From Massilia polaris (GTDB lineage Bacteria; Pseudomonadota; Gammaproteobacteria; Burkholderiales; Burkholderiaceae_D), in NCBI RefSeq assembly GCF_012927275.1, contig NZ_JABBGG010000002.1, positions 310,001 to 374,000 on the forward strand: a stretch of 64,000 nt of DNA. The letters run 5' to 3'. Under the pieces are notes generated by a model, which did no database searches, was not told the origin of the DNA, and saw only the letters and a program-made list of their open reading frames with translations. Below, piece by piece: positions 8,431-17,161 of the stretch (positions are counted from its first letter, which is position 1; every line of letters starts with the position of its first letter). Both the position numbers and the translations under genes were made by a program.

Positions 8431-8790
8431 TTACATCTCGATGGCGTTGGGCAACCATTCGAGGGCGTCGCCGTCGATCGTCACGACGTCGATCCGGCAC
8501 TCCGGCATGCGGGGAAAGCGCGATAAATACAGCTGGGCGGCGCAGATGACCCGGCGCTTTTTGGCGGGGGTGATGCTGTCGGCGGCGGCGCCTTTCAGCT
8601 TGCCGCTGCGCTTGCGCACTTCGACAAACACCAGGGTGTCGCGCTCGCGCATGATGAGGTCGATTTCGCCGGCCTTGCAGTTGAAATTGGTTTCAACCAG
8701 TTCGAGGCCGCGCTGCTGCAGGTAAGTAAGCGCTTCCTGCTCGCCTATCCGGCCCTCCTGCTGCTTCGCGCTGAGCCGGAGGGGCCACAT
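8431..8790 (-). CDS. yraN: YraN/UPF0102 family nuclease-like protein
   Basis: A 119-residue protein of the UPF0102 family, which adopts a PD-(D/E)xK nuclease-like fold of unproven function. Visible family features are GRIGEQEALTYLQQRG near the N-terminus and the core GEIDLIMRERDTLVFVEVR, containing the Asp and the Glu of the nuclease-like site (EVR in place of ExK). The ATG at 8790 sits one base after the lpoA stop codon, which fits coupled translation; longer in-frame starts lie inside lpoA and encode a proline-rich non-homologous stretch. Confidence 0.88.
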   Translation of the reverse strand: MWPLRLSAKQQEGRIGEQEALTYLQQRGLELVETNFNCKAGEIDLIMRERDTLVFVEVRKRSGKLKGAAADSITPAKKRRVICAAQLYLSRFPRMPECRIDVVTIDGDALEWLPNAIEM

Positions 8791-8791
8791 G

Positions 8792-10027
8792 TTAGTGGGC
8801 CAGGATGGGACGGGTGGTGCCGGCCTGGTACACGGCGGCGGGCACGGTACGGGTGAATTTCGCGTTGCCGGCACCGAAACTGGCCTTCAGCTTGCCGGTG
8901 ACGCCGTCCAGTTCGAACGCCGTGCGGCCTTGCGCGATTTCACGGGTGACGCGGAAGGCGTCGATGCCGAGGGCATACAGGCGCTCCATGTCGAGCCCGA
9001 GCGCAGCACCGTTCCAGCGCGGATACGCCATCACGGTCGCGTTGTCGCGCTGGACCACCCACGGCAGGTCGAGCATGCGCATGCCGTCGAGTTCGGGCAG
9101 CGTATCCCCGGCCACGGCGCGCGGATTGACCGACGACGCGCCGTAGAACGGCACGTTGGCGCCGATCACGCCGCGCAGCTGGCGGGTCTGGAACGGGTCG
9201 AGCGCGGCAAAAATCAGGTTGGGCGCTTCGGTCTGGATCTTGCTGTTGACCTTACCGATGGACATTTCGATCTCGTAGCCGCTGCCGGACGCGATTTCCA
9301 CCAGCTGGGATTCATGCCCCAGCCTGGCCCACTCCTCGCCGAAGGCGGTGGCGATGCGGCGCTGCCATGCGGACGTGCCGGACACGATCAGGGCGTTCGC
9401 GCCGGGCTGCTCGCGGCCGACCCAGGCCGCGGCCTGGCGCGCTTCGTCTTCGATCGACAGGCCGATCACCAGCATGTTGGCAGGCACCACGGTGCCGGCG
9501 TCCGGATGGTTCAGTGCAATCGTCGGCTTGCGCGCGGCCGGGCTGCCGGCCACGGCGCTCACCGCAGGACGGGACAGCGGGCCGACCACGATATCGTTGC
9601 TGTCCACGGCGCGCGCGTACGCGTCGAGCGCTTCCTGGGCGCCGTCGCCGGTTTCGATGACCTCAACCGTGAAGCCGGCGCCTTCGCGCGCATGCGCGGC
9701 CATGAAGCCGGCGCGCAGGATCTCGGCCGGTTGCGCCAAGGTCGCCGAGCGCAGCGGCAGCAGCAGTCCGACCCGCACCGGCTTACCGCTTGGCACGGCA
9801 GCTTCCGGGGCCGGGCCGTCCGGCGAATCGATCGGCATCGTCTGTACTTCCGCTTCCGGTTCGGCAGGCTGGACAGGTGGCGCGACCCGTGGCTGGGCCA
9901 GCGGCGCCCTTGTGTTTGCCTCGATTGGCGCGCACAATCGCCCCGACACGTCGCAAGGCGTACTGCAGGCGCCCAAGGTAGTAACGGCCAAGGCGGCCAG
10001 CACGCCTTTCAGACTTTTTATTAGCAT
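8792..10027 (-). CDS. lpoA: LpoA-like penicillin-binding protein activator (outer-membrane lipoprotein)
   Basis: A 411-residue lipoprotein with lipobox LGAC (Cys21), a proline-rich linker (about 40-90) and a periplasmic-binding-protein-like domain beginning VRVGLLLPL. In E. coli LpoA reaches through the peptidoglycan to activate PBP1A. This version lacks the N-terminal TPR domain, so it is much shorter than the enterobacterial protein, as is common in betaproteobacteria. It heads lpoA-yraN-diaA-dolP-tlpA and is divergent from rsmI with only 11 nt between start codons, so the promoters must lie within the opposing coding regions. The ATG at 10027 gives a proper signal peptide. Confidence 0.87.
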   Translation of the reverse strand: MLIKSLKGVLAALAVTTLGACSTPCDVSGRLCAPIEANTRAPLAQPRVAPPVQPAEPEAEVQTMPIDSPDGPAPEAAVPSGKPVRVGLLLPLRSATLAQPAEILRAGFMAAHAREGAGFTVEVIETGDGAQEALDAYARAVDSNDIVVGPLSRPAVSAVAGSPAARKPTIALNHPDAGTVVPANMLVIGLSIEDEARQAAAWVGREQPGANALIVSGTSAWQRRIATAFGEEWARLGHESQLVEIASGSGYEIEMSIGKVNSKIQTEAPNLIFAALDPFQTRQLRGVIGANVPFYGASSVNPRAVAGDTLPELDGMRMLDLPWVVQRDNATVMAYPRWNGAALGLDMERLYALGIDAFRVTREIAQGRTAFELDGVTGKLKASFGAGNAKFTRTVPAAVYQAGTTRPILAH

Positions 10028-10038
10028 TTCATCCCCAA

Positions 10039-10950
10039 ATGACAGAACCACACGCAAGCAACATCGCACAACTTCCGGTTATTGCCGAAGCAGCACTACA
10101 GTCCTATCCTACCGCAACCCTGTATGTCGTGGCGACCCCGATCGGCAATGTCACCGACATTACCCTGCGCGCGCTGCACCTGCTGTCGATTGCCGATGTG
10201 GTCGCTTGTGAAGACACCCGCAACAGCTCAAAACTGATGAGCCGTTTCGGCTTGTCGGTGCCGATGATCGCCGCGCACCAGCACAATGAACGCGAGGTGG
10301 CGGACAAGCTGATCGCGCGCCTGCTCAAGGGCGAGCGGGTAGCGCTGATCTCCGACGCCGGCACGCCCGCCGTGTCCGACCCGGGCGCGCGGATTGTCGA
10401 CGCCGTGCTGGCGGCCGGGCTGCGCGTGCTGCCCTTGCCGGGCGCATCGGCGGCGATCACGGCGCTGTCGGCCAGCGGCCTCGTCAACGACAGGTTCTCG
10501 TTTGTCGGTTTCCTTCCGGCCAAGAGCAAGCAGCGCGAGAACATGCTGCGCGGCCTGCTGACCGAAACGGCGACCATGGTGTTCTACGAAGCGCCGCACC
10601 GCATCCTCGACTGCGTCGGCGCGCTGGCCGAGATGTTCGAGCCCACGCGGCAGGTGGTATTTGCGCGCGAACTGACCAAACTGTTTGAAGAGATCCACCG
10701 CTGTCCGTTGTCGGAGGCGACCGCATGGGTGAAGGCGGACCCTAACCGCGAGCGCGGCGAATTCGTGGTGCTGCTCGAAGGCGCGGCGGAAAGCAGCGAT
10801 GCGCAGGAAGTCGAAGCCGAGCGCGTGCTGAATATCTTGCTGGCCGAATGCACCGTCAAGCAGGCGGCAAGCCTGGCGGCGCAGATCACTGGCCTGAAGA
10901 AAAACGCGCTCTACGACCGCGCCCTGGAGATCAAGGGCCAGCAGGACTGA
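10039..10950 (+). CDS. rsmI: 16S rRNA (cytidine-1402-2'-O)-methyltransferase RsmI
   Basis: A 303-residue SAM-dependent methylase of the tetrapyrrole-methylase fold that 2'-O-methylates C1402 in the 16S rRNA decoding centre. The signature VATPIGNVTDITLRALHLL is at residues 31-49, followed by CEDTRNSSKL and the SDAGTPAVSDPG loop, all typical of RsmI. The N-terminal extension of about 27 residues before the domain is a little longer than in E. coli. It is divergent from lpoA, the usual proteobacterial arrangement. The 140 nt after the stop hold no feature I recognise. Confidence 0.97.
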   Translation: MTEPHASNIAQLPVIAEAALQSYPTATLYVVATPIGNVTDITLRALHLLSIADVVACEDTRNSSKLMSRFGLSVPMIAAHQHNEREVADKLIARLLKGERVALISDAGTPAVSDPGARIVDAVLAAGLRVLPLPGASAAITALSASGLVNDRFSFVGFLPAKSKQRENMLRGLLTETATMVFYEAPHRILDCVGALAEMFEPTRQVVFARELTKLFEEIHRCPLSEATAWVKADPNRERGEFVVLLEGAAESSDAQEVEAERVLNILLAECTVKQAASLAAQITGLKKNALYDRALEIKGQQD

Positions 10951-11090
10951 CAGCCGCAATGGCACTGCCAAAGGCCCGTGCGGTCTAACTTATACGCGGG
11001 CGGCTCTCGGAGAGGCCCGGCAGCAGCGGCAATAATCGGGGGCCGCCTGTTGCAGGCACCTGCGGGGCCGCCTGCGTACCGTCGTCATCA

Positions 11091-11723
11091 CTACCACTTG
11101 CACCCGCTATCCTTCTTATCCATCAACAGGATCAGCGGGGCCAACAGCCCGCCCGGTATACCATCCTTGCAATCGCGCCGCCTGGCGCCGGCGATGGCGC
11201 GCGCCAGCTTGGTTTCTGTCGCGTACGGTTTGGGCGGTGGCTTGTTCGGGTCCACGTCGTCCGCCATGTCGCGCGCGACGCGCAGCGCGGCATCGCGGTC
11301 GAAGCGTTTGCCGCCGGCCGGTTCCTGCGCGGGCTCTACCGAGAATACATCCGGCGGCTCGGCCGCGCCGGGAGACGGATCGGGTATCGCAATCAGCTGG
11401 CTCGATGCTGCGGGCTTGCGCTTTGCGCCCGTGCTGGCAGGCATGGGCTCTTTCGCGGCGGTAGTGGACCGCGTTGGCATTGGCTGCTCTTTCGGGGGCG
11501 GCGGCGGCGGCGGGCGCAGCCACACGGCGATGGTCCGGCTCACCGGTTCGTCGTCCGGCGCCGGTCCGGCAAGCAGGTGGTGTCGCCATGCGTACAGCAG
11601 CGCCGCGTGCAGGGCCAGCGAAACGCCGACGCCCACGGCAAGCCGAAACGGACGCCTGAACGCCGCACTGCCGGCTGCTGGATCAAACTGAGCTGTATTC
11701 GCGTTCACTGGCGTCCCATTCAT
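11091..11723 (-). CDS. TonB-like anchored proline-rich protein of unknown function
   Basis: A 210-residue protein. A short cytoplasmic N-terminus is followed by one membrane segment (LAVGVGVSLALHAALLYAW, about residues 27-45), then PPPPPPPKE and a long disordered Pro/Ala-rich periplasmic region, and a compact C-terminal end with two cysteines (RRDCKDG and SGCKW). The N-terminal half looks like TonB or TolA anchors, but the C-terminal end is not the TonB domain. Similar C-terminal ends (KKDSGCKW) are, as I recall, common in Oxalobacteraceae hypothetical proteins. The start was set at the second Met, 11723. Function not assigned. Confidence 0.65.
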   Translation of the reverse strand: MNGTPVNANTAQFDPAAGSAAFRRPFRLAVGVGVSLALHAALLYAWRHHLLAGPAPDDEPVSRTIAVWLRPPPPPPPKEQPMPTRSTTAAKEPMPASTGAKRKPAASSQLIAIPDPSPGAAEPPDVFSVEPAQEPAGGKRFDRDAALRVARDMADDVDPNKPPPKPYATETKLARAIAGARRRDCKDGIPGGLLAPLILLMDKKDSGCKW

Positions 11724-11768
11724 CGCGCTGCCACATCGTGCCATGGATGCATTTCTAACAACAGCGTG

Positions 11769-11826
11769 CTTACAATTTCTTATATTTTCGATCCCCCTTG
11801 ACGATAGCGGGTGCAGCCGTTATTAT
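11769..11826 (+). promoter_or_regulatory. Strong promoter of tRNA-Pro with AT-rich upstream element
   Basis: TTGACG (11798-11803), a 17-nt spacer and TATTAT (11821-11826) sit 10 nt before the tRNA. AT-rich sequence at about 11769-11790 could act as an UP element. There is no GC-rich discriminator block immediately after the -10. Confidence 0.8.
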
Positions 11827-11836
11827 CTTGCCTCTT

Positions 11837-11913
11837 CGGAGTGTGGCGCAGTCCGGTAGCGCACCTGGTTTGGGACCAGGGGGTCCAAGGTTCGAATCCT
11901 TGTACTCCGACCA
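11837..11913 (+). tRNA. tRNA-Pro (anticodon UGG)
   Basis: A 77-nt cloverleaf with encoded CCA. The acceptor arm CGGAGTG pairs with TACTCCG (one G-U). The anticodon stem is CCTGG/CCAGG with loop TTTGGGA, placing the anticodon TGG at 11871-11873. The T-arm contains GGTTCGAATCC. The C1-G72 start pair is the usual bacterial tRNA-Pro feature. Confidence 0.97.
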
Positions 11914-11922
11914 GTTTTCAGC

Positions 11923-11964
11923 AAACAGGCTGACGAGTTTATTCTCGTCGGCCTGTTTTGTTTT
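11923..11964 (+). terminator. Strong intrinsic terminator after tRNA-Pro
   Basis: A 15-bp stem (11923-11937 with 11944-11958, one G-U pair), loop TTTATT, followed by TGTTTT. It directly follows the tRNA 3' end. Confidence 0.9.
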
Positions 11965-12023
11965 GTGTTCCAAGAGTTTGCCCTGCGCAAGTTCAAGCTG
12001 CCCAACGGGCGCTCTTGACCTAA

Positions 12024-12155
12024 CGCTGGATTCGCAGCGTCAAAGGCAAGGGGCAATACTCGGTGTCCTGGGATGGGGTGCTGCCGGACGAGTCGGCCGC
12101 GTATGCGCTGGTGCTTGCCGGACTCGGCCTGGTCAGCCTGTTCCGCCGCCGCTAG
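12024..12155 (+). pseudogene. Broken 3' end of a PEP-CTERM-type protein gene
   Basis: A 43-codon stretch without a start codon ends with YALVLAGLGLVSLFRRR and TAG at 12153-12155. A hydrophobic helix followed by an arginine cluster at the very C-terminus, preceded by LPDES in the place of VPEP, is the architecture of PEP-CTERM/exosortase sorting signals. An in-frame stop at 12021-12023 cuts it off, and a neighbouring frame (about 11971-12018, reading ALRKFKLPNGRS) may be an upstream piece. It lies immediately downstream of the tRNA-Pro terminator. The identification rests on composition and layout only. Confidence 0.5.
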
Positions 12156-13076
12156 TTATCCGGCGCGCTTTGCGACCAGCGCATTGCCCGCGCGGCTGGT
12201 GGCCTTGCGGCCGAGGTGCTGCGAAATGAACTGGCCGGCATCGACAACCTGGTCGATGTCGATGCCGGTCTCGATGCCAAGCCCGTTCATCAGGAACAGC
12301 ACATCCTCGGTTGCGACGTTACCGGTGGCGCCCTTCGCGTAAGGGCAGCCGCCCAGGCCCGCGACCGACGAATGGAAGATCGACACGCCGACTTCAAGGC
12401 TGGCGTAGATATTCGCCAGCGCCTGGCCGTAGGTATCGTGGAAATGGCCGGAGATACGGTCGACGTGGAACTCCTGCGCCGCGACCTGCATCACCGCCTG
12501 CGTCTTGCGCGCGGTCGATACACCGATGGTGTCCGCGATATCGATTTCGTCGCAGCCCAGGTCGCGCATGCGCGCCACCACGTCCGCTACCGCATCGAGC
12601 GGTACCTCGCCCTGGTACGGGCAGCCAAACGCGCAGCTGATGCTGCCGCGCAGGCGCAGGCCGTTGTCCTTGGCTGCCCTGGCGACGCTTTCAAAGCGCG
12701 CGATCGACTCCGCAATCGAGCAGTTGATATTCTTTTGCGAGAAAGCCTCGGACGCCGAACCGAAGATCACCACCTCGTCGGCGCGGCTGGCCAGTGCGGC
12801 CTCGAAGCCCTGCATGTTCGGCGTCAGCGCCGAGTAGATGGTGCCTTCGCGGCGGGTGATGCTGGCCATCACCTCGGTGCTGGTGGCCATCTGCGGCACC
12901 CACTTCGGCGACACGAAGGACGCCGCCTCGATATTCAGGAAGCCCGCGCGCGACAGGCGGTCGACCAGCGCCACCTTGACGGCGGCGGGTACGGCTTCCT
13001 TCTCGTTCTGCAGCCCGTCGCGCGGGCCTACTTCGACGATCTTTACCTTCTTCGGCAGTTCTGGCTGGGTGCTCAT
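12156..13076 (-). CDS. mvaB: Hydroxymethylglutaryl-CoA lyase
   Basis: A 306-residue TIM-barrel enzyme that splits HMG-CoA into acetoacetate and acetyl-CoA, the last step of leucine degradation. It has the N-terminal VGPRDGLQNE motif with the catalytic Arg-Asp, the metal-binding HFHDTYG and the family signature GLGGCPYAKGATGN with the catalytic cysteine. The ATG at 13076 is preceded by GAGGACG; an upstream Met at 13103 overlaps ghrA and is unlikely. It is the last gene of the minus-strand run that starts at mccB, so it completes the liu pathway (liuE). Confidence 0.95.
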   Translation of the reverse strand: MSTQPELPKKVKIVEVGPRDGLQNEKEAVPAAVKVALVDRLSRAGFLNIEAASFVSPKWVPQMATSTEVMASITRREGTIYSALTPNMQGFEAALASRADEVVIFGSASEAFSQKNINCSIAESIARFESVARAAKDNGLRLRGSISCAFGCPYQGEVPLDAVADVVARMRDLGCDEIDIADTIGVSTARKTQAVMQVAAQEFHVDRISGHFHDTYGQALANIYASLEVGVSIFHSSVAGLGGCPYAKGATGNVATEDVLFLMNGLGIETGIDIDQVVDAGQFISQHLGRKATSRAGNALVAKRAG

Positions 13077-13092
13077 GTTCGTCCTCGTTATC

Positions 13093-14022
13093 TCAATAAC
13101 CACGGGTGCGGTCGACCACGTCGGCCACAGGCTCGCCGTTCTCCAGCGCGCGGATCTTGCCCACCATCTGGCGGATGCTCTCGGTGCGGATCGTCAGCGC
13201 CGAAATGTGCGGCGTGATCGTGATGCGCGGCTCGTCCCAGAACGGGTGCGGCGCCGGCAGCGGTTCGTTGCGGAACACATCCAGCGCAGCGCCGGCGATA
13301 TGCCCCGATCTTACCAGTGCCAGCAAATCCGGTTCGGCCACGTGCGCGCCGCGCGCCACGTTGATCAGGTAGGCGCCTTGCGGCAGCTGCGACAGGCGGG
13401 CGCGGTCGAGCAGGTTGGCGGTATCGGGCGTCAGCGGCAGCATGCACACCAGTACCCGGGTACCGGACAGGAATTCATCCAGGCCATCGGCGCCGCTGAA
13501 GCACTGCACGCCGTCGACCTGCCTGGCCGTGCGGCTCCAGCCGCGCACCGGGAAACCGAACGGCAGCAGCGCCTCGATCGTGCGCATGCCCAGAGCGCCC
13601 ATGCCCATCACGCCGACGGAAAAATCTTCCTTGCGATGCTGCGGAAGCTGCGCCCAGCTGCCTGCGCGTGCCTGCTTTTCATACTCGTCGAGACGGCGGA
13701 AGTAGCGCAGCACGTAATGCGACACATACTCCGCCATCTGGATCGCCATGCCGGCGTCGCCGAGGCGGATGATCGGCACGGGCGGCAGCGCGTCGCCGTA
13801 TTTGAGGATGGCGTCGGCGCCCGCGCCGGTCAGGAAGATCGCCTTCACGTGCGCCAGATCGGCCAGCAAGCCATCCGGAGGCATCCACAACACCGCGTAA
13901 TCGCACGGCGCGATGCTTGCGCCCTCCTGCCACACCACCACTTCTGCCTCGGGAAGAAGCTCGGCGAAGTCGCGCACCCATGGTTCGGTAACGCCATCGG
14001 CACGGTGCAGGAGGATACGCAT
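13093..14022 (-). CDS. ghrA: Glyoxylate/hydroxypyruvate reductase A-like D-2-hydroxyacid dehydrogenase
   Basis: A 309-residue NAD(P)-dependent dehydrogenase of the D-isomer-specific 2-hydroxyacid family. The nucleotide-binding loop is GVMGMGALGMRT, followed by the Arg-containing NVARGAHV segment (substrate Arg), the Glu in DVFRNEPLP, and the His in ITPHISA. Closest in layout to E. coli GhrA (312 residues). Its presence between mccA and HMG-CoA lyase is not required for leucine breakdown; it may reduce a 2-oxoacid by-product or simply share the promoter. It starts 5 nt after the mccA stop. Confidence 0.88.
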   Translation of the reverse strand: MRILLHRADGVTEPWVRDFAELLPEAEVVVWQEGASIAPCDYAVLWMPPDGLLADLAHVKAIFLTGAGADAILKYGDALPPVPIIRLGDAGMAIQMAEYVSHYVLRYFRRLDEYEKQARAGSWAQLPQHRKEDFSVGVMGMGALGMRTIEALLPFGFPVRGWSRTARQVDGVQCFSGADGLDEFLSGTRVLVCMLPLTPDTANLLDRARLSQLPQGAYLINVARGAHVAEPDLLALVRSGHIAGAALDVFRNEPLPAPHPFWDEPRITITPHISALTIRTESIRQMVGKIRALENGEPVADVVDRTRGY

Positions 14023-14027
14023 GCTTG

Positions 14028-16070
14028 TTACGCCGCCTTGAACGCCAGCAGCGGCGCGCCGTCGGCGACCTGGTCGCCTACCTGGTACAGCACTTCCTCG
14101 ACCAGGCCATCGGACGGTGCGGCGATGGTGTGCTCCATCTTCATCGCTTCCATGATGACGAGCGCGTCGCCCTTCTGCACTACCTGGCCGGCCTTTGCCA
14201 TCACCGCCACGACCTTGCCTGGCATCGGCGCGGTCAGGCGTCCGCCTGGGGCTTCCGTTTCGCCGGCGTGCGCCATCGGATCGTTATAGGTCAGCGCAAA
14301 GTGGCGGCCGCCGGTGAACACATGGAACACATCGCCGTCGCGGCGTACGTTGCCGTGGATTGAGGTGGCGCCGAGCTTGATCGACACTTCCGAACCTGCG
14401 CGCGCGGTGACCGACAGGTCGGCATCGACGCCGCCGACTTCGAGGTGCCAGCCTCCCGGATGGTAGGTCAGGCCGACCGCGTACGTCTTGGTATCGGTGG
14501 CTGCGCTGTAGTCATCGGTGAGCGAGAGCTGGCGCTGGTAGGCGCTGTTCAGGCGCCAGCCGCGGGCGTTGCCCCAAGGGTCGTCCGGGTTGGCCGACGC
14601 CGCAGCCGATTTGTGGGTCTCTTCGCCGATCAGTGCGACCGCGGCCAGCGCCAGTGCGCCGACAGGAGCCGCTTTCGCTTTCGGGAACAGCGTGCCGCTG
14701 TTACGTTCGATCAGGCCGGTATCGAGGTCGGCGCTGGAAAACGCCGCGCCCTCCACCAGCCGCTTGAGGAACGCGATGTTGGTGGCGAGGCCGACGATCT
14801 GGAACTCGGCCAATGCCTGCGACATGCGGGCCAGCGCCTGCGTGCGGTCCGCGCCCCAGACGATCAGCTTGGCGATCATCGGGTCGTAGAACGGTGAAAT
14901 CGCGTCGCCTTCGCGCACGCCGGAATCGATACGAACTGCAGCCGGCGCGCCGCCAGGCGTTCCGCCCAGTTCGAACGACACGGCGCCCGGCGTATCCATG
15001 TGGCGCAGTGTGCCGATCGAAGGCAGGAAGCCCTTCTCAGGGTTCTCCGCATAGATGCGCGCTTCGATCGAGTGGCCGTTGATCGCCAGCTCGTCCTGCG
15101 TCTTCGGCAGCTTCTGGCCGGCTGCTACGCGCAGCTGCCATTCCACCAGGTCGGTCCCGGTGATCATTTCGGTGACAGGGTGCTCCACCTGCAGGCGGGT
15201 GTTCATCTCCATGAAGTAGAACGAGCCGTCCTGGTTGGCGATGAATTCCACCGTGCCGGCGCCGACGTAGCCGACGGCCTTCGCTGCCGCCACCGCGGCC
15301 TCGCCCATCTCATTGCGGCGCTTGGCCGACATGCCTGGCGCAGGCGCTTCTTCCAGCACCTTCTGGTGGCGCCGCTGCACCGAGCAGTCGCGCTCGTGCA
15401 GGTAGACGCAGTTGCCGTGCGTATCGGCGAACACCTGGATCTCGATGTGGCGCGGGCGGGTCAGGTATTTTTCAGCCAGTACCTTGTCGTCGCCGAAGGA
15501 GCTGATCGCCTCGCGCTTGCACGACTCCAGCGCCGCCTTGAAGTCTTCCGAACGTTCGATCACGCGCATGCCCTTGCCGCCGCCGCCCGCACTGGCCTTG
15601 AGCAGCACCGGGTAGCCGATGCGGTCGCCCTGTTCCTGCAAAAATTCCGGATCCTGGCGCTCGCCGTGATAACCCGGCACCAGCGGCACGTTGGCCGTCT
15701 CCATCAGCGACTTGGCCGCCGACTTCGAACCCATCGCGCGCATCGCCGAGCCCGGAGGGCCGATGAACACCAGGCCTGCTTCGGCGCAGGCGTCCGCGAA
15801 GTCGGCGTTCTCCGACAGGAAGCCATAGCCCGGGTGGATCGCCTGTGCGCCGGTCGCCATCGCCACCGCGATGATGCGCTCGCCCACCAGGTAGCTTTCC
15901 TTGGCTGCCGCAGGCCCGATCAGTACTGCCTCATCGCATACCGCCACGTGCTTCGAGTCGGCGTCCGCTTCCGAATACACGGCGACGGTCTTGATGCCCA
16001 TGCGGCGCGCGGTGGCGGCAACCCGGCAAGCGATTTCGCCGCGGTTGGCGATGAGGATTTTTGTGAACAT
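14028..16070 (-). CDS. mccA: 3-methylcrotonyl-CoA carboxylase, biotin-containing alpha subunit
   Basis: A 680-residue protein with biotin carboxylase and biotin carrier domains. The N-terminal ILIANRGEIACRV, the ATP-grasp glycine loop ASAGGGGKGMR and the EMNTRLQVEHPVTE motif define the carboxylase. The C-terminal domain has EAMKMEH with the biotinylated Lys644. With MccB it carboxylates 3-methylcrotonyl-CoA in leucine degradation. Length and gene context favour MCC over acetyl- or propionyl-CoA carboxylase. It lies 37 nt downstream of bioB, so the gene for biotin synthase directly precedes the gene for the biotin-carrying subunit. Confidence 0.95.
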   Translation of the reverse strand: MFTKILIANRGEIACRVAATARRMGIKTVAVYSEADADSKHVAVCDEAVLIGPAAAKESYLVGERIIAVAMATGAQAIHPGYGFLSENADFADACAEAGLVFIGPPGSAMRAMGSKSAAKSLMETANVPLVPGYHGERQDPEFLQEQGDRIGYPVLLKASAGGGGKGMRVIERSEDFKAALESCKREAISSFGDDKVLAEKYLTRPRHIEIQVFADTHGNCVYLHERDCSVQRRHQKVLEEAPAPGMSAKRRNEMGEAAVAAAKAVGYVGAGTVEFIANQDGSFYFMEMNTRLQVEHPVTEMITGTDLVEWQLRVAAGQKLPKTQDELAINGHSIEARIYAENPEKGFLPSIGTLRHMDTPGAVSFELGGTPGGAPAAVRIDSGVREGDAISPFYDPMIAKLIVWGADRTQALARMSQALAEFQIVGLATNIAFLKRLVEGAAFSSADLDTGLIERNSGTLFPKAKAAPVGALALAAVALIGEETHKSAAASANPDDPWGNARGWRLNSAYQRQLSLTDDYSAATDTKTYAVGLTYHPGGWHLEVGGVDADLSVTARAGSEVSIKLGATSIHGNVRRDGDVFHVFTGGRHFALTYNDPMAHAGETEAPGGRLTAPMPGKVVAVMAKAGQVVQKGDALVIMEAMKMEHTIAAPSDGLVEEVLYQVGDQVADGAPLLAFKAA

Positions 16071-16106
16071 GCGTAGTATCCGATCGGTTTTTACAGGTTA
16101 TTGGGA

Positions 16107-17141
16107 TTAGCCGCCGCAGCTTGCCTTCGGCGCGGAGTCGAGCGTCGCCGCGCGCGTCTGCAGGCCAAGCTTGTTCAGCAGCGCGCGGTCGTCCTCGGCT
16201 TCCGGATTGTCGGTCGTGAGCAATTTGTCGCCGTAGAAGATCGAGTTGGCGCCGGCCAGGAAGCACATCGCCTGCACTGCTTCGCCCATCTGGCGGCGGC
16301 CTGCGGACAGGCGCACGCGCGCTTGCGGCATCGTGATGCGGGCGACGGCGATGGTGCGGACGAATTCGAACGGGTCGAGCGGGTCGAGGCCGTGCAGCGG
16401 CGTGCCTTCCACCTGTACCAGGTGGTTGACCGGCACCGATTCGGGATACGGATTCAGGTTGGCCAGCTGGGCGATCAGGCCAGCGCGCTGCGCGCGCGAC
16501 TCGCCCATGCCGACGATGCCGCCGCAGCAGACCTTCAGGCCCGCATTGCGCACGTGCCCCAGCGTGTCCAGGCGGTCCTGGTACTCGCGGGTCGAGATCA
16601 CGTTGTTGTAGAACTCTGGCGCGGTGTCGAGGTTGTGGTTGTAGAAGTCGAGGCCAGCCTTCTTCAGGCGGTCGGCCTGGCCTTCTTCCAGCATGCCGAG
16701 GGTGGCGCAGGTTTCGAGGCCCAGCGCTTTCACTTCGCGTACCATCTCTTCGACCTTTTCCATGTCGCGCTCTTTCGGGCTGCGCCATGCCGCGCCCATG
16801 CAGAAACGGGTCGCGCCGTTGGCTTTTGCCTGGCGTGCCGCGTCCAGCACGGTGTCGATGCCGAGGATCTTCTTGGCTTCGACGCCGGTATCGTAGCGTG
16901 CGGCCTGCGGGCAGTAGCCGCAGTCTTCCTCGCAGCCGCCGGTCTTGATCGACAACAGGGTCGCCAGTTCGACGTCGCCAGCCGGGAAGTTCGCGCGGTG
17001 GACGGTCTGCGCGCGGAACATCAGGTCATTGAACGGCAGCTCGAACAGCGCCAGCACGTCGGCCAGCGGCCAGGTAGCTTCCTTCGGCAGGGTGATCGGA
17101 TCCGCTGGCGGATGGAAGGAGACGGCGGTAGTTTGGGTCAT
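16107..17141 (-). CDS. bioB: Biotin synthase BioB
   Basis: A 344-residue radical-SAM enzyme that inserts sulfur into dethiobiotin. The [4Fe-4S] cysteines are C70-x3-C74-x2-C77 in [10 protein letters not shown], and the [2Fe-2S] ligands correspond to C114, C145 and C205 or C206. AAGGAA lies just upstream of the ATG at 17141. It ends the bioA-bioF-bioD-bioB block and sits 20 nt after bioD. No bioC or bioH is visible, so pimeloyl supply genes must be elsewhere. Confidence 0.98.
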   Translation of the reverse strand: MTQTTAVSFHPPADPITLPKEATWPLADVLALFELPFNDLMFRAQTVHRANFPAGDVELATLLSIKTGGCEEDCGYCPQAARYDTGVEAKKILGIDTVLDAARQAKANGATRFCMGAAWRSPKERDMEKVEEMVREVKALGLETCATLGMLEEGQADRLKKAGLDFYNHNLDTAPEFYNNVISTREYQDRLDTLGHVRNAGLKVCCGGIVGMGESRAQRAGLIAQLANLNPYPESVPVNHLVQVEGTPLHGLDPLDPFEFVRTIAVARITMPQARVRLSAGRRQMGEAVQAMCFLAGANSIFYGDKLLTTDNPEAEDDRALLNKLGLQTRAATLDSAPKASCGG

Positions 17142-17161
17142 TGTGATTCCTTGTTCGTGGT

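Noticed and set aside
10951-11090. RNase P RNA gene next to rsmI
   Set aside because: rnpB is linked to rsmI in some proteobacteria, but this gap is only 140 nt and lacks the conserved GAGGAAAGTCC core.
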